Below are positions 18,001-25,426 of a DNA stretch of 64,000 nt, piece after piece; position 1 is the first letter of the stretch; every line of letters begins with the position of its first letter. The translations under genes and the position numbers were made by a program. The DNA lies in contig FSRD01000001.1 in the NCBI GenBank assembly GCA_900129675.1, positions 8,545,501-8,609,500 of the forward strand. The letters are read 5' to 3'. The notes under the pieces were generated by a model. It did no database searches and was not told the origin of the DNA. It was given only the letters and a program-made list of their open reading frames with translations. This stretch comes from Bradyrhizobium erythrophlei. Lineage in GTDB: Bacteria; Pseudomonadota; Alphaproteobacteria; Rhizobiales; Xanthobacteraceae.

Positions 18001-18288
18001 CTAGACATCGAATTTCGTAGTTGCGAAATATTAGGGCCAGAACAATTCGCATTTCCGACCGATGGATCTGTTTGGCCTTCGAATGAAGATGAAGCGAGAG
18101 CAAAAGCTCTTTGCGTTGACCTCGGATCACACATTTATCCGAGGGACCCGTTAGGGTATGGCGGCTTAGGAATATTGGTTGTTTTTCCGACTACTGCTCC
18201 GAATAACAGCCTACCTATTTTACACTCCTATTCGCGGACAAGTAGCCATCGGAAATGGGAGCCTCTCTTTCCACGTGTCTCAAATTGA
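15085..18288 (+). CDS. STAND ATPase fused to a PRTase-CE-like effector domain (candidate conflict/defence protein)
   Basis: A 1067-residue protein. Residues 1-270 are mostly helical with no known motif. About 272-365 is an Ig/CARDB-like beta domain (IQVAVPLRNAGPGLATDLQV). About 385-800 is a STAND-type ATPase: FLGRKET, Walker A GQKRVGKT (412-419), Walker B VVILDEFDE (Asp511), then helical winged-helix-like segments (VLNDFVRREILRERDRLYSFSLPVFGLWL). From about 830 comes a phosphoribosyltransferase-like domain with DDIAATG (919-925), KSGASYASTYAEENNI before it, and PLGYGGLGILVVFPTTAPNN plus a PLFPR end. These match the PRTase-CE domain of predicted NTP-dependent conflict systems. GC is visibly lower than in neighbours. 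AAGGAG lies 10 bases before the ATG. Function is inferred. Confidence 0.75.
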   Translation: MNEIAPEAPADEVSSLEEQILNGDSDGARAIFRKMLLQATGLGSGSTIGEALAELTKNATPHRREAVLVLRCLTVQGLMPDANSTNQIVRSVVSLCESSLPDVLDFLRIEKRQQNIEKYLSLSAFHSRIEEILAPIRAPYGDLNALLNARKEMIGALNHSIVRQYASPFLLKETRATIETIFGHLKRVSEVTPSLLIDIDECNQSIARAQFELNASPTFLSHEFLGPFLLTCAKVISDFLTTLRGRFATTISVLTSQGELQKRYPLHEPEREIQVAVPLRNAGPGLATDLQVSVTAIGESVVVQGGLIKLGNVLPGDFSVAIDSMVISPSESFSFLANVEWGEIGNPSRRSELMEIKVVAQDASIDWHSLLYESPYTIGPAEGDQFLGRKETVAVLSARLLRQPMEPFYITGQKRVGKTSLALAIANFAKANAKQFVLDYHYILWGNIAHADPGMSLQSLGESIEQFICDSMPEHVTPGATDYRGSLSNLIRLATLALTVKPERRYVVILDEFDEIHQELFLQGNLAETFFANLRALSRCKNICIVLIGGENMPFVMDRQGQKLNNFSRVSLNYFSRTDEWDDFQLIVKQPTSGTLHWHEDAVSEVFNTTNGNPYFAKSVCAQVMRQAVSERDADITANEVSRAIEKEVSTFGAHSFAHIWQDGVPKPAAEREPDILRRMRVLVSLARCVRLGVKTTLENILANKTSESLLDAEIPVVLNDFVRREILRERDRLYSFSLPVFGLWLVNVGISQLFADSLNEELANFVLTRENASNVRSEEVVELSRNWPTYRGRHIGTDDIRTWYQQVDSLRDQRLLFELLKRTKVFSEALVRERLKNAHGFVRPILPEFIIRTKGARRRDVLLTFIDNEGKSGASYASTYAEENNIASECVLSRTDFIERFERHSIEHGTPAALVIIDDIAATGRSLARNIEGFIKDTRHMLENTKVRIITLVATEMAQSKMVTSIAQMTDLDIEFRSCEILGPEQFAFPTDGSVWPSNEDEARAKALCVDLGSHIYPRDPLGYGGLGILVVFPTTAPNNSLPILHSYSRTSSHRKWEPLFPRVSN

Positions 18289-18338
18289 CGCGCGAGGCGT
18301 CAGCTGAGGCGTCGGACTAACGGACAGGCGCACACTCA

Positions 18339-19202
18339 ATGCCTCAAGGTTTCGTCTACATTCTAGTCTCGCCAAACAGCAATTACATAAAGATTGGCGG
18401 CACAGAAAGGCCCATAAGCGAAAGATTGCGCGGTATAAACGGAACGGAAGCATATTCGGATCACGGACCTTGGGAGCTATCCGACTTCCTGCATGTTACT
18501 GACTGGAGACTCGTAGAAGGTGAGATGCATCGACATTTCAGGAAGCACAACGTGCGAGATGTCGCGGGAACGCACGAGTTGTTTGATGCACCGCCCCATG
18601 AGGCCAGGAGGAGGTTGCAGTCGACCAATGACTCGCTGCGCGTCAGCCGCGAAAAAACTGATGAACTATTTTCAGACAGAAGCGTTAGGTTGTTTTTGTT
18701 TAAGCTATTTCAACTTTCTGGGCTGTTTGGCAATCTCGACATTCAAGGAGCTTGGACGCTAAGCGTCTTGCCCAAGACCAAAGGTGGCCGATGGTTCACA
18801 GTGAACATCGGCCCTCATGAAGTTGCCTTTAGCACGCGGAAATCTATCGGAGGAAAATTCACACATTACCTCGTTCTGGATCGTCTGATCCTCGAATATC
18901 CTCAGACGATTATCTGGATCGGAAAGCAGGAAGGTGCTGTTCAAGACGCCGAATACGCTGGAGCCGACAGGGCCGTGCTGATAAACTTTGACGAGGATTT
19001 TGCCAACGCTGAGCGGTTCTTTGGCCTTCCCGGTGTTCGCCGCGCGCTTATTGCTTACTGGGCCGAAGCTTTAGCGGACCTCCGCCAGAGAGACGCAAAA
19101 AGCGTATTCGCCCGATATCATTCATACGATGCCGTTTCTCAGCTTCTCAGATACAAACGCGCGAGCCAAAATGTTTTTGGAACATCGCCGAGTTTCATTT
19201 GA
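18339..19202 (+). CDS. GIY-YIG (T5orf172/MUG113-like) nuclease-domain protein
   Basis: A 287-residue protein, 50 bases downstream of the STAND-PRTase gene on the same strand. Residues 3-75 form a GIY-YIG domain: GFVYILVSP (GIY element), YIKIGGTERPISERLRGINGT (YIG element with catalytic Arg), and WRLVEGEMHRHFRKHNV (catalytic Glu). Residues 90-287 are of unknown fold and include LFKLFQLSGLFGNLDIQG and WIGKQEGAVQDAEYAGAD. It shares the low GC of its neighbour. It may act with the STAND-PRTase protein as a nuclease or accessory factor, or be an independent cargo gene. Confidence 0.75.
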   Translation: MPQGFVYILVSPNSNYIKIGGTERPISERLRGINGTEAYSDHGPWELSDFLHVTDWRLVEGEMHRHFRKHNVRDVAGTHELFDAPPHEARRRLQSTNDSLRVSREKTDELFSDRSVRLFLFKLFQLSGLFGNLDIQGAWTLSVLPKTKGGRWFTVNIGPHEVAFSTRKSIGGKFTHYLVLDRLILEYPQTIIWIGKQEGAVQDAEYAGADRAVLINFDEDFANAERFFGLPGVRRALIAYWAEALADLRQRDAKSVFARYHSYDAVSQLLRYKRASQNVFGTSPSFI

Positions 19203-19272
19203 CACTCTATTCTTCTTATTGGTGAGTTACCTCACGAGACCCACTGAATTCCGCCCAACGGCGTCGCGATGA

Positions 19273-19540
19273 CTAGGTTTCCACGCCACACAGAATATTC
19301 ATCTCGCCGTGCACCAGCTCGGCCCGCTCCGTAAGAAACGCTTCATAGTCGCCAGCAACTAATTCGTCGAAAGGAATGAGGTGGCTGGCTAGTCTGGCGC
19401 GAACCTCAGCTTCGCCGAGGTCAGACCCTTCACGTCGTTCAGCCAGATATCTTTCGGGATATTTGTCGGAAATGTTGCGATTGGTCTTCCATGTGACTAC
19501 TGCGCAATTTAGCGAGCGGTAAATGCGCTGGTCTTCATAC
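19273..19540 (-). pseudogene. 3' remnant of a DUF262/GmrSD-like gene cut by an insertion sequence
   Basis: The minus strand reads YEDQRIYRSLNCAVVTWKTN followed by RNISDKYPERYLAER, then ASHLIPFDELVAGDYEAFLT and a short tail to a TAG at 19273-19275. The CAVVTWKTNRNISDK and LIPFDE..DYEAFL pattern resembles the C-terminus of DUF262/GmrD-type proteins (HNH-associated, modification-dependent restriction). About 88 residues remain; the rest is replaced by the insertion sequence whose left end is 19541. The frame is intact up to the junction, so the insertion may be recent. Confidence 0.5.
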
Positions 19541-20635
19541 TGTGCCTGTCGTAAATTAAATCCGGGAGTATCGGTGGTGGAGTCCGCCTAAGATTGGGCG
19601 ACAAAGAATGTGCCCGGCGCGATCGACGGCGCGTGAGACCGGTGCATCTTTCTCCAGGGATAGATGCGTGCGAGACCCATTGTAATATTTCATGTAACAG
19701 AGCAGTAGGTGACGGAGGTGGCGCTCGCTGAATACAATGACGTGGTCAACGCATTCCCTGCGGATCGAACCGATCAGCCTTTCGGCATATGCGTTCTGCC
19801 ACGGGGAACGCGGCGATGTTGGCCGGCCGCGAATGCCTATCGATCGGAGTCTGCGAATAAGGATCTCCCCATAGGCCCCGTCCCGGTCACGAATGAGATA
19901 GCGGGGAACCTGTTCCCAGCCGCAGGCTTCCGTGACCTGATTTGCGATCCATTCTGCGGTTGGATGCGCTGTGACGCCAAACCACAGAATATGTCGCCTG
20001 CCGTGCCCCATGATCAGCAATCCATAGAGCAGGCGAAACGAGATTGTCGGCACGACGAACATATCCATCGCAGCGATCCCGTCGGCGTGATTGCGGATAA
20101 AGGTTCTCCAGCCTTGCGACGGCGGGTGTCTTCGCCTGACCATGTATTTGGCGACGCTGGTCTGGCCGATCTCGATGCCGAGCTCAAGCAACTCGCCATG
20201 GATCCGAGGCGCTCCCCACAGCGGATTGGCAATGCTCATCTCGCGGATCAGCCGTCGTATTTCGACCGCAACCGTCGGTCGGCCGGAACAAGGTCGTGAT
20301 TTCCAGCGCCAGTACGATCTGAACCCGGCACGATGCCAACGGACGACAGTCTCCGGCTTCACAATCGTTAGCGCATTGAGGGTACTTGGCGCCAAACGAG
20401 ACAGCCCAACAAAGATCAGGCGATCCATGGCACTCAAAGTCAGTCTCTTTGGCAGGTGCCGTCGCTGGATGTTAAGCTGATGACGAAGGACCAGGATCTC
20501 AGCTCCCAACGAGGCCCGCGACTGGAACAATAGCACCAGCACCGACCAGACCAGGCTGCAAGCTTCTCTCATAAGCCAGAAACATTGCGCAATTCGGCCT
20601 CACTTGCCAGCCGGATTAGGTTTCCGACAGGGACA
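19541..20635 (-). mobile_element. rve-type insertion sequence, complete, inserted in a related copy
   Basis: The left end TGTGCCTGTCGTAAAT (19541) pairs with the reverse complement of 20620-20635 (TGTCCCTGTCGGAAAC). The length of 1095 bp matches the element at 8816-9908. On its right it abuts the interior of a related element, so it landed inside or recombined with that copy. No target duplication is visible; the missing left half of the older copy implies a deletion. Confidence 0.78.
19556..20572 (-). CDS. Integrase-core (rve) DDE transposase
   Basis: A 338-residue protein. It has the same architecture as the protein at 8833-9849: VLRHQLNIQRRHLPKRLT near the start, WGAPRIHGELLELG, catalytic Asp in AAMDMFVVPT, Asp in YLIRDRDGAYG and Glu in AYAERLIGSIRREC. 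It is intact, so this element may be mobile. Confidence 0.87.
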   Translation of the reverse strand: MREACSLVWSVLVLLFQSRASLGAEILVLRHQLNIQRRHLPKRLTLSAMDRLIFVGLSRLAPSTLNALTIVKPETVVRWHRAGFRSYWRWKSRPCSGRPTVAVEIRRLIREMSIANPLWGAPRIHGELLELGIEIGQTSVAKYMVRRRHPPSQGWRTFIRNHADGIAAMDMFVVPTISFRLLYGLLIMGHGRRHILWFGVTAHPTAEWIANQVTEACGWEQVPRYLIRDRDGAYGEILIRRLRSIGIRGRPTSPRSPWQNAYAERLIGSIRRECVDHVIVFSERHLRHLLLCYMKYYNGSRTHLSLEKDAPVSRAVDRAGHILCRPILGGLHHRYSRI

Positions 20636-21105
20636 CCGATATCGACGCCGAGCTTGAGGAGTTCTCCATGGATCCGAGGCGCTCCCCACAGAGGATTGGC
20701 AATGCTCATCTCGCGGATAAGCTTGCGTATCTCAGGCGCTACAGTTGGTCGGCCCCCACGGCGCCGCGACTTCCACCGCCAGTGCGATCTGAAGCCCGCG
20801 CGGTGCCATTTAATCACGGTCTCCGGCTTCACGATCGCCAAGGCGCCCAGCACCTTCGGAGCCAAACGATACAAGCCGGCGAATATCAGACGGTCCAGCA
20901 TCCCGAACGTCGGCCGTTTCGGCGATTGCCGCCGCAACACGTTAAGCTGATGACGCAGAATCGTGTTTTCAGCCTCAAGCGAGACCCGCGAACGGAACGC
21001 TCCGACCAACGCCAACCAAATTAGGCTATAGACCTCTCGCATAAGGCAGGAGCATCGCCCGATTCGATATCAGTTGCCAGCAAGATTGAGTTTCCGACAG
21101 GGACA
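20636..21105 (-). mobile_element. Truncated copy of the same insertion sequence family
   Basis: Only the 5' part of the transposase (from ATG 21042: MREVYSLIWLALVGAFRSRV to ..GAPRIHGELLKLGVDIG) and the right end TTTCCGACAGGGACA (21091-21105) survive. At 20635 the frame runs into the neighbouring element and stops at 20569, which gives a 157-residue chimeric and surely non-functional protein. Confidence 0.8.
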
Positions 21106-21303
21106 GCCTCCGATAGTCACCTCGATGCCGGCAATCCGCGGCACGAGGTGAGCGGAGGAGCTAGACGCCCACGCCACCTCGACCGGATTGAATCACGGCC
21201 TTGCGAAACTCAGTGTGGTTGTTCCCCAAGGGGGCTCCCGTCGCGGCACCGGACCGGTGGGCGGCGGGACAACTAGGTCCTTCGTCCATGTTTGGTCCTT
21301 TGC

Positions 21304-21651
21304 TTATCCGGCCAGCGTCTGGGCGCGGCCACGCGGTTGCATCGACGGCTGGCCGGACACGCGGCCTGTCGTGCGGTGTTCGTATTCGACGACATCGCCG
21401 AGCGGCGCATCGTCGTTGGGCTCGGCCAGCCAGCGGCATTCCAGCCGGCCGTTGCGATCGACCCAATGACAGGCGAGCGCCGGGGATGGAGACCGACGCT
21501 TGCCCGTTGCCGCCGGACGGCGAAAGCCCGGCAGGTTGTCATTGGAATGCATGTTCCTTGAAAACATGTCCTTGGAAAACACGGCTTCGCGCGGCCCGAG
21601 CGCGATGCGCCATGGCTGAACAAGCCGGAATTTAGCGAGTCTTGTGAACAT
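21304..21651 (-). CDS. Small hypothetical protein, Bradyrhizobium-type
   Basis: A 115-residue protein with GGAGGTGAGCG right before ATG 21651, an excellent ribosome binding site. It contains the LACHWVDRNGRLECRWLAE pattern (C-x-W ... G-x-L-E-C-x-W) common in small proteins of these genomes. No function is known. The N-terminal half (FRLVQPWRIALGPREAVFSK) is basic. It is a single gene with no operon partner. Confidence 0.6.
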   Translation of the reverse strand: MFTRLAKFRLVQPWRIALGPREAVFSKDMFSRNMHSNDNLPGFRRPAATGKRRSPSPALACHWVDRNGRLECRWLAEPNDDAPLGDVVEYEHRTTGRVSGQPSMQPRGRAQTLAG

Positions 21652-21942
21652 CGCTCACCTCCACGTCCGCTTTGCGCGGCAGGCGAGTGAGCAGCAGACG
21701 GTCAGCTAAACGCGACCAACAACCCTCACGCGGCCACAGCCGTCGCGATTGATCCTGATGTCTGGCGGCATCGCGAGCCCGATCATCGTCGCCGGGTTGG
21801 CGTTGCCAAGGGTGGTACTGCCCATGTGTTGTTCGAGAATGCTCGTGGTTAGGGTTGAAGCCTTGTCTTGAACATATGTTCCAGACAACGATTGGCACGT
21901 ACGCCTGACCTTTCACGGTGTTAAGCGATTTTCCGTATCCTG

Positions 21943-21970
21943 CCGGGGGGATGGCTGATATCCTCCCCGG
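21943..21970. promoter_or_regulatory. CsoR/RcnR-type operator
   Basis: CCGGGGGGAT (21943-21952) and ATCCTCCCCGG (21960-21970) form an inverted repeat with G-tracts, the layout of sites bound by CsoR/RcnR/FrmR repressors. It lies 17 bases before the repressor gene, so autoregulation is likely. Confidence 0.6.
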
Positions 21971-21986
21971 AGGTTAGGAGGATTTC

Positions 21987-22250
21987 ATGGACCACCCGCA
22001 TTCTGCGATTGTCCGACGTCTGAAACGTGCCAATGGTCACCTCGAAACGATCATCGAAATGGTCGAAAAAGGCCGGCCTTGTGCTCAAATCGCTCAACAA
22101 CTGCAGGCCGTGGAGAGCGCCATTGAAAGCGCCAAGAAGGCATTGATACACGATCACGTGAGCCACAGCCTGGAGCGATCGTTCAAGGCGTCCGGCTCGA
22201 AAGGTCAGGCTGCGCTCAGGGACTTCAAGCTGATCGCGAAGTATCTGTAG
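21987..22250 (+). CDS. CsoR/RcnR/FrmR-family repressor
   Basis: An 87-residue all-helical protein (DUF156). Family landmarks are the N-terminal His pair (MDHPHS), RRLKRANGHLETIIEMVEKGRPC with the invariant Cys32, QLQAVESAIESAKKALIHDHVSH with metal- or aldehyde-sensing His residues, and a C-terminal LIAKYL. Members repress metal-efflux (Cu, Ni/Co) or formaldehyde genes. The extra N-terminal histidines favour a metal sensor, but the ligand cannot be fixed. No transporter follows, so it is an orphan or acts in trans. Confidence 0.85.
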   Translation: MDHPHSAIVRRLKRANGHLETIIEMVEKGRPCAQIAQQLQAVESAIESAKKALIHDHVSHSLERSFKASGSKGQAALRDFKLIAKYL

Positions 22251-22332
22251 CGCGGCGACGCGGATCGCTCCGCACCCGTTGCAAGCAAGTCGCAAAGAGC
22301 TTGCGTCAGTTTCAACTAAGAGGCGTTCGCAG

Positions 22333-22500
22333 ATGACGCTTCAAGAGGCGCCGATGGCCTATATGAGCTGTCCAACCGCCGTGATCAATGCGCTTGTCGA
22401 TGTGGTGTGGGCACTTCTCATAGAGCCTGCCGCCTGGGGGAGGCGTGTAATTTCGACTTTCCGGAGGGATGGCGAGGCACTCTGGCGAGAGTTCTGTTGA
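22333..22500 (+). CDS. Small hypothetical protein, 55 residues
   Basis: A short frame, MTLQEAPMAYMSCPTAVINA followed by a hydrophobic segment (LVDVVWALLIEPAAWG) and a basic end. It lies 82 bases downstream of the CsoR-like gene. I do not recognise it; the hydrophobic stretch could be one membrane helix. There is no strong ribosome binding site. Confidence 0.3.
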   Translation: MTLQEAPMAYMSCPTAVINALVDVVWALLIEPAAWGRRVISTFRRDGEALWREFC

Positions 22501-22573
22501 GCCGAAGGCTCGACGCGGGACTGGCTGTCTCGCCTTAAGCGCGCAGCCGAACGATGCTTTGCAGGCCGAGAGA

Positions 22574-22852
22574 ATGGCGGCCATTAACAGAAAGAAACCG
22601 GCCATGATCGATCCATCTCCCGAACTCCCGGATGACATGTCCATCGCAAACGTGGAGCTTCCGCCCAAAGTGCAACAGGCACTCACCTCGGCCGGCCTAA
22701 GGACGGTGGGAGATGTACGGGAAGCGCCGGATACGAAGCTCTTGCGAATCCAGGACCTCGGGGAGAGTTCGCTCGCCCTTCTCCGCAAAACCCTGGGGCT
22801 ACCATCTTCACTAGGGGTCCGCTGCGATGCTGCCAAAACAGGCAAGGAATGA
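22574..22852 (+). CDS. Free-standing RNA polymerase alpha-CTD-like protein
   Basis: A 92-residue protein (ATG 22574; another ATG at 22604). Residues about 35-80, ELPPKVQQALTSAGLRTVGD then LLRIQDLGESSLALLRKTLG, match the helix-hairpin-helix fold of the RNA polymerase alpha C-terminal domain (compare NCLKSAGIKTIGEL...NFGRKSLNEIKEIL). There is no N-terminal assembly domain. It may bind DNA or a regulator. How it relates to the neighbouring repressor is unknown. Confidence 0.6.
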   Translation: MAAINRKKPAMIDPSPELPDDMSIANVELPPKVQQALTSAGLRTVGDVREAPDTKLLRIQDLGESSLALLRKTLGLPSSLGVRCDAAKTGKE

Positions 22853-23181
22853 CGATGGAGACGGCTGAGGCCGTGCTCACAATCGAGACCGCAGCCGTCA
22901 CGGGCATGATCAGCGTGCGATTGATTGCAAAAAGGATGGCCGCACGTGTTTCGTCACGCTGCTGTCCACGCGGCTCCTGCCTGACTGCAGCAGCAGCGGC
23001 AGCTGCCGCTAATACGCGGTTGCCTTATACCTACGCCCGCAAATATGCGAACGATTTTCCCTAACGCGATAACCCGCGCCATCAGACGCTACTAACCGGA
23101 ATGTGAAGGACAAGGCATGTTAAAGCTTTTCGCGGCGGGTCTTGCGTGGCACCATTCCCATGAAGCGACGGGAGGGCCGCT
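22853..23181. other. Gap before the DUF1194 gene
   Basis: A frame from 22855 to 23064 is open but very alanine-rich and low in complexity; I do not accept it as a gene. No other feature is clear. Confidence 0.4.
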
Positions 23182-24026
23182 ATGCGCTGGTGTGTCTCGA
23201 TCGGGGCGGCGCTTGTCGCGGGGGCGATAACCTGGGGTGACGTCGCCGGCATTGCCGCGCCGAACGCCAAATCTCAACAGGCCGCCGACAACAAGGACAA
23301 TTTGCCGTCGGTCGATGTCGAGCTCGTTATCGCCGTCGATGTCTCCTATTCGATGGATTTGGACGAACTTGCCGTTCAGCGCGAGGGCTATGCGCAGGCC
23401 ATAGTCTCCAAGGAATTCCTCCAGGCGCTCAAGCCGGTCCGAATAGCAAGTTGGCCGTGACCTATTTCGAGTGGTCCGCATCGAGCGACCAGAAGATCAT
23501 TATCCCCTGGAGGGTGATCGACGGCCCGGAATCTGCAGATGCAGTGGCCGTCGAGATCATGAAAACGCCGGTTCGCCGGGGCTCGCGCACTTCGATTTCT
23601 GGCGCGATCAATTTCGCAATGCCGCTGTTCGAAGAAAACCCCTATCGCGGGTTGCGGCGCGTCATCGATATTTCCGGCGACGGCCCCAACAATAACGGAG
23701 AGCCCGTCACCGGCGCGCGCGCCGCGGCGCTGGAGAAGGGCATCACCATCAACGGCCTCCCGATCATGGTGAAAGAGCCGTCCTATTCGACGATGGACAT
23801 CGATGACCTCGATTTATACTACGAGGATTGCGTTATTGGAGGGCCCGGCTCGTTTGTGGTGGCAATCAAGGATCGCGAAAAATTCAAGGAGGCGATCCGG
23901 ACCAAGCTCATCCTTGAGGTCGCGGACCGGACGCCGGAGCACCGGACCGTCCCGGTAGCCGAGAAAGAGCCACGGGTTCCCTGTTTGATCGGCGAGAAAA
24001 TCTGGCAGGACCGCTGGGGACGGTGA
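23182..24026 (+). pseudogene. DUF1194 (VWA-like) exported protein, frameshifted
   Basis: Two overlapping frames (23182-23460 and 23451-24026) together encode one DUF1194 protein. The first has a signal peptide and the metal-site motif AVDVSYSMD (DxSxS). The second continues LAVTYFEWSASSDQK ... VIDISGDGPNNNGEPVT ... GLPIMVKEP ... YYEDCVIGGPGSFVVAIKD. The break is at about 23440-23450, where AAGCCGGTCCGAATAGCAAG would read K-P-G-P-N-S-K with one more G. Loss of one G in a GGG run explains it. The rest of the frame is clean, so the shift is either recent or a sequencing error. Confidence 0.8.
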
Positions 24027-24298
24027 GCGTCGAGAACAACATATTTAACAAGGCCGGTCACTTCGCTATCGGACTACCATGTCCGGTCATGGGCACTTAG
24101 CGGACGGCAGTGTTTCGCCGAAGGTGCACTTTGCGCCAGAAGCGGGTATTCGTTCACACAGTTTTTAAACCAAGCGGAACGTCCATCCTCCCTACCCGCT
24201 CGCCGATCTTGTTGAAGGCGCTCGCATTTGGTCGCGATCGGCAAAACGGCACCGGCAAAGCCACGGTGCAAAGCCACGGCCGGGAGGTACTAGCGCGA

Positions 24299-24562
24299 CT
24301 AAGCATCCGCGACTACCCGATACCCCATGCCGCCGACGGACCCCCTGGCGTTGAAGTTCGGCCGGACGTCGGCGCCTCTCTTGCCACACGCCTTGCATGC
24401 GAACCGCGTTTCCAAATCGGATAACCGGACCTCATCCGGCCATCGCTCCGCGCTGATCGCGATCGAGTGGCTGCAGTGATGGTCCGCGCAATAGATCAAC
24501 AGGCTGCGCACGCCTGACGAGCGCATTTCCCCGAGGCTGATTTTCTGCGGGCGGGCGGGCAT
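24299..24562 (-). CDS. Small zinc-ribbon-like hypothetical protein
   Basis: An 87-residue protein, MPARPQKISLGEMRSSGVRS ..., with CADHHCSHS and later CKACGKRGADVRP. The four cysteines and the histidines suggest a zinc ribbon. Very similar proteins are frequent in Bradyrhizobium and relatives, where they are annotated as hypothetical. It stands alone. Confidence 0.75.
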   Translation of the reverse strand: MPARPQKISLGEMRSSGVRSLLIYCADHHCSHSIAISAERWPDEVRLSDLETRFACKACGKRGADVRPNFNARGSVGGMGYRVVADA

Positions 24563-24716
24563 GCATCATTGAAGCGCAGCGCCGGCCGATCGGCAAATTA
24601 TCAATCCCTTGGGGCTCGGAACGTCGTCAGCCCACATCGCGTCGCGGGTGTGGAAGATTGGTCAGCGTCGCCAGCTATGCGGTAGCTGAGTGCGAGCCGT
24701 TCCAAGGCGCGGCGGG

Positions 24717-24974
24717 CTAAGCGGAATTCATGTCGGTGCGGAGCTGCTTGGTGCTCCAAGATTCATGTAATCTCGCCGCCTCGGCCTGATCGATTTCGAT
24801 GAGCTCAACGGCCGCCTTGTGAAGGGCCTTTTTAACCCGTCCCGTAATGCCGGAAACCGAACCGCGGTACCAGTTCTCACAGACGGGATCATGCTCTACC
24901 TGAGCACCAGCCTGACGGATTTTTCCGATCGATATTTCAGCTGCGCCCACAGCATCACGAACGGCCGGATACAT
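24717..24974 (-). CDS. Hypothetical protein, 85 residues, start uncertain
   Basis: The frame reads MYPAVRDAVGAAEISIGKIR then helical, charged sequence (RVKKALHKAAVELIEIDQAEAARLHE). The open frame continues upstream of ATG 24974 for at least 25 residues (GDLEQILRQDGLPATA) without a start codon. A short peptide frame just above, reading ERRWRILESVWPI, ends in a stop and would join it after a 1-base shift. The gene may therefore be longer and frameshifted. Confidence 0.45.
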   Translation of the reverse strand: MYPAVRDAVGAAEISIGKIRQAGAQVEHDPVCENWYRGSVSGITGRVKKALHKAAVELIEIDQAEAARLHESWSTKQLRTDMNSA

Positions 24975-25255
24975 CGCAGTCGCGGGAAGTCCGTCCTGCC
25001 GCAGAATCTGTTCTAAATCGCCGGACAGTTTCCCGTCGGAGCTAGATGGGCCACACGCTTTCGAGGATACGCCATCGCCTTTCCATAGTCGAAGCGGGCC
25101 GATTTTGAGTCGCTACCTGACGCCCTCCCGCTAGTCACCGGGTCGAATGCGGCGCAGCAGATTTCCATGGACGACGATTGCCAAGCCCTCACGGCGACTT
25201 TTGTGCGATAATACGCACGATCCAACATGATTCTCGGCAACCCACGGAGACCACG

Positions 25256-25426
25256 ATGGGCAACGATGAGAAGCGGTCGGGCGAAGACAGGCGAGCGAAG
25301 AAGGAACGACGGTCTGGAACAGACACCCGATCGGCAGAGGAAAAACAACTAACTGGCGAACGTCGATCCGGACTCGATCGGCGACAGGGTCAAGATAGAA
25401 GAGATGAAGCGGACTCTCGAAAATGA
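25256..25426 (+). CDS. Small highly charged protein, 56 residues
   Basis: MGNDEKRSGEDRRAKKERRS and onward is almost entirely charged, with repeated RRSG and DRR units; it is probably disordered. GGAGA lies 7 bases before the ATG. Similar Arg/Glu-rich peptides are common in Bradyrhizobium. It overlaps the next gene by ATGA at 25423-25426, so the two are coupled. Confidence 0.65.
   Translation: MGNDEKRSGEDRRAKKERRSGTDTRSAEEKQLTGERRSGLDRRQGQDRRDEADSRK

Noticed and set aside
21706..21888. 60-codon minus-strand frame MSGTYVQDKASTLTTSILEQ...
   Set aside because: It begins at TTG without a ribosome binding site and overlaps another frame; possible but not supported.
22855..23064. Ala-rich 70-codon frame
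   Set aside because: It is low in complexity, overlaps the previous gene and has no similarity I recognise.
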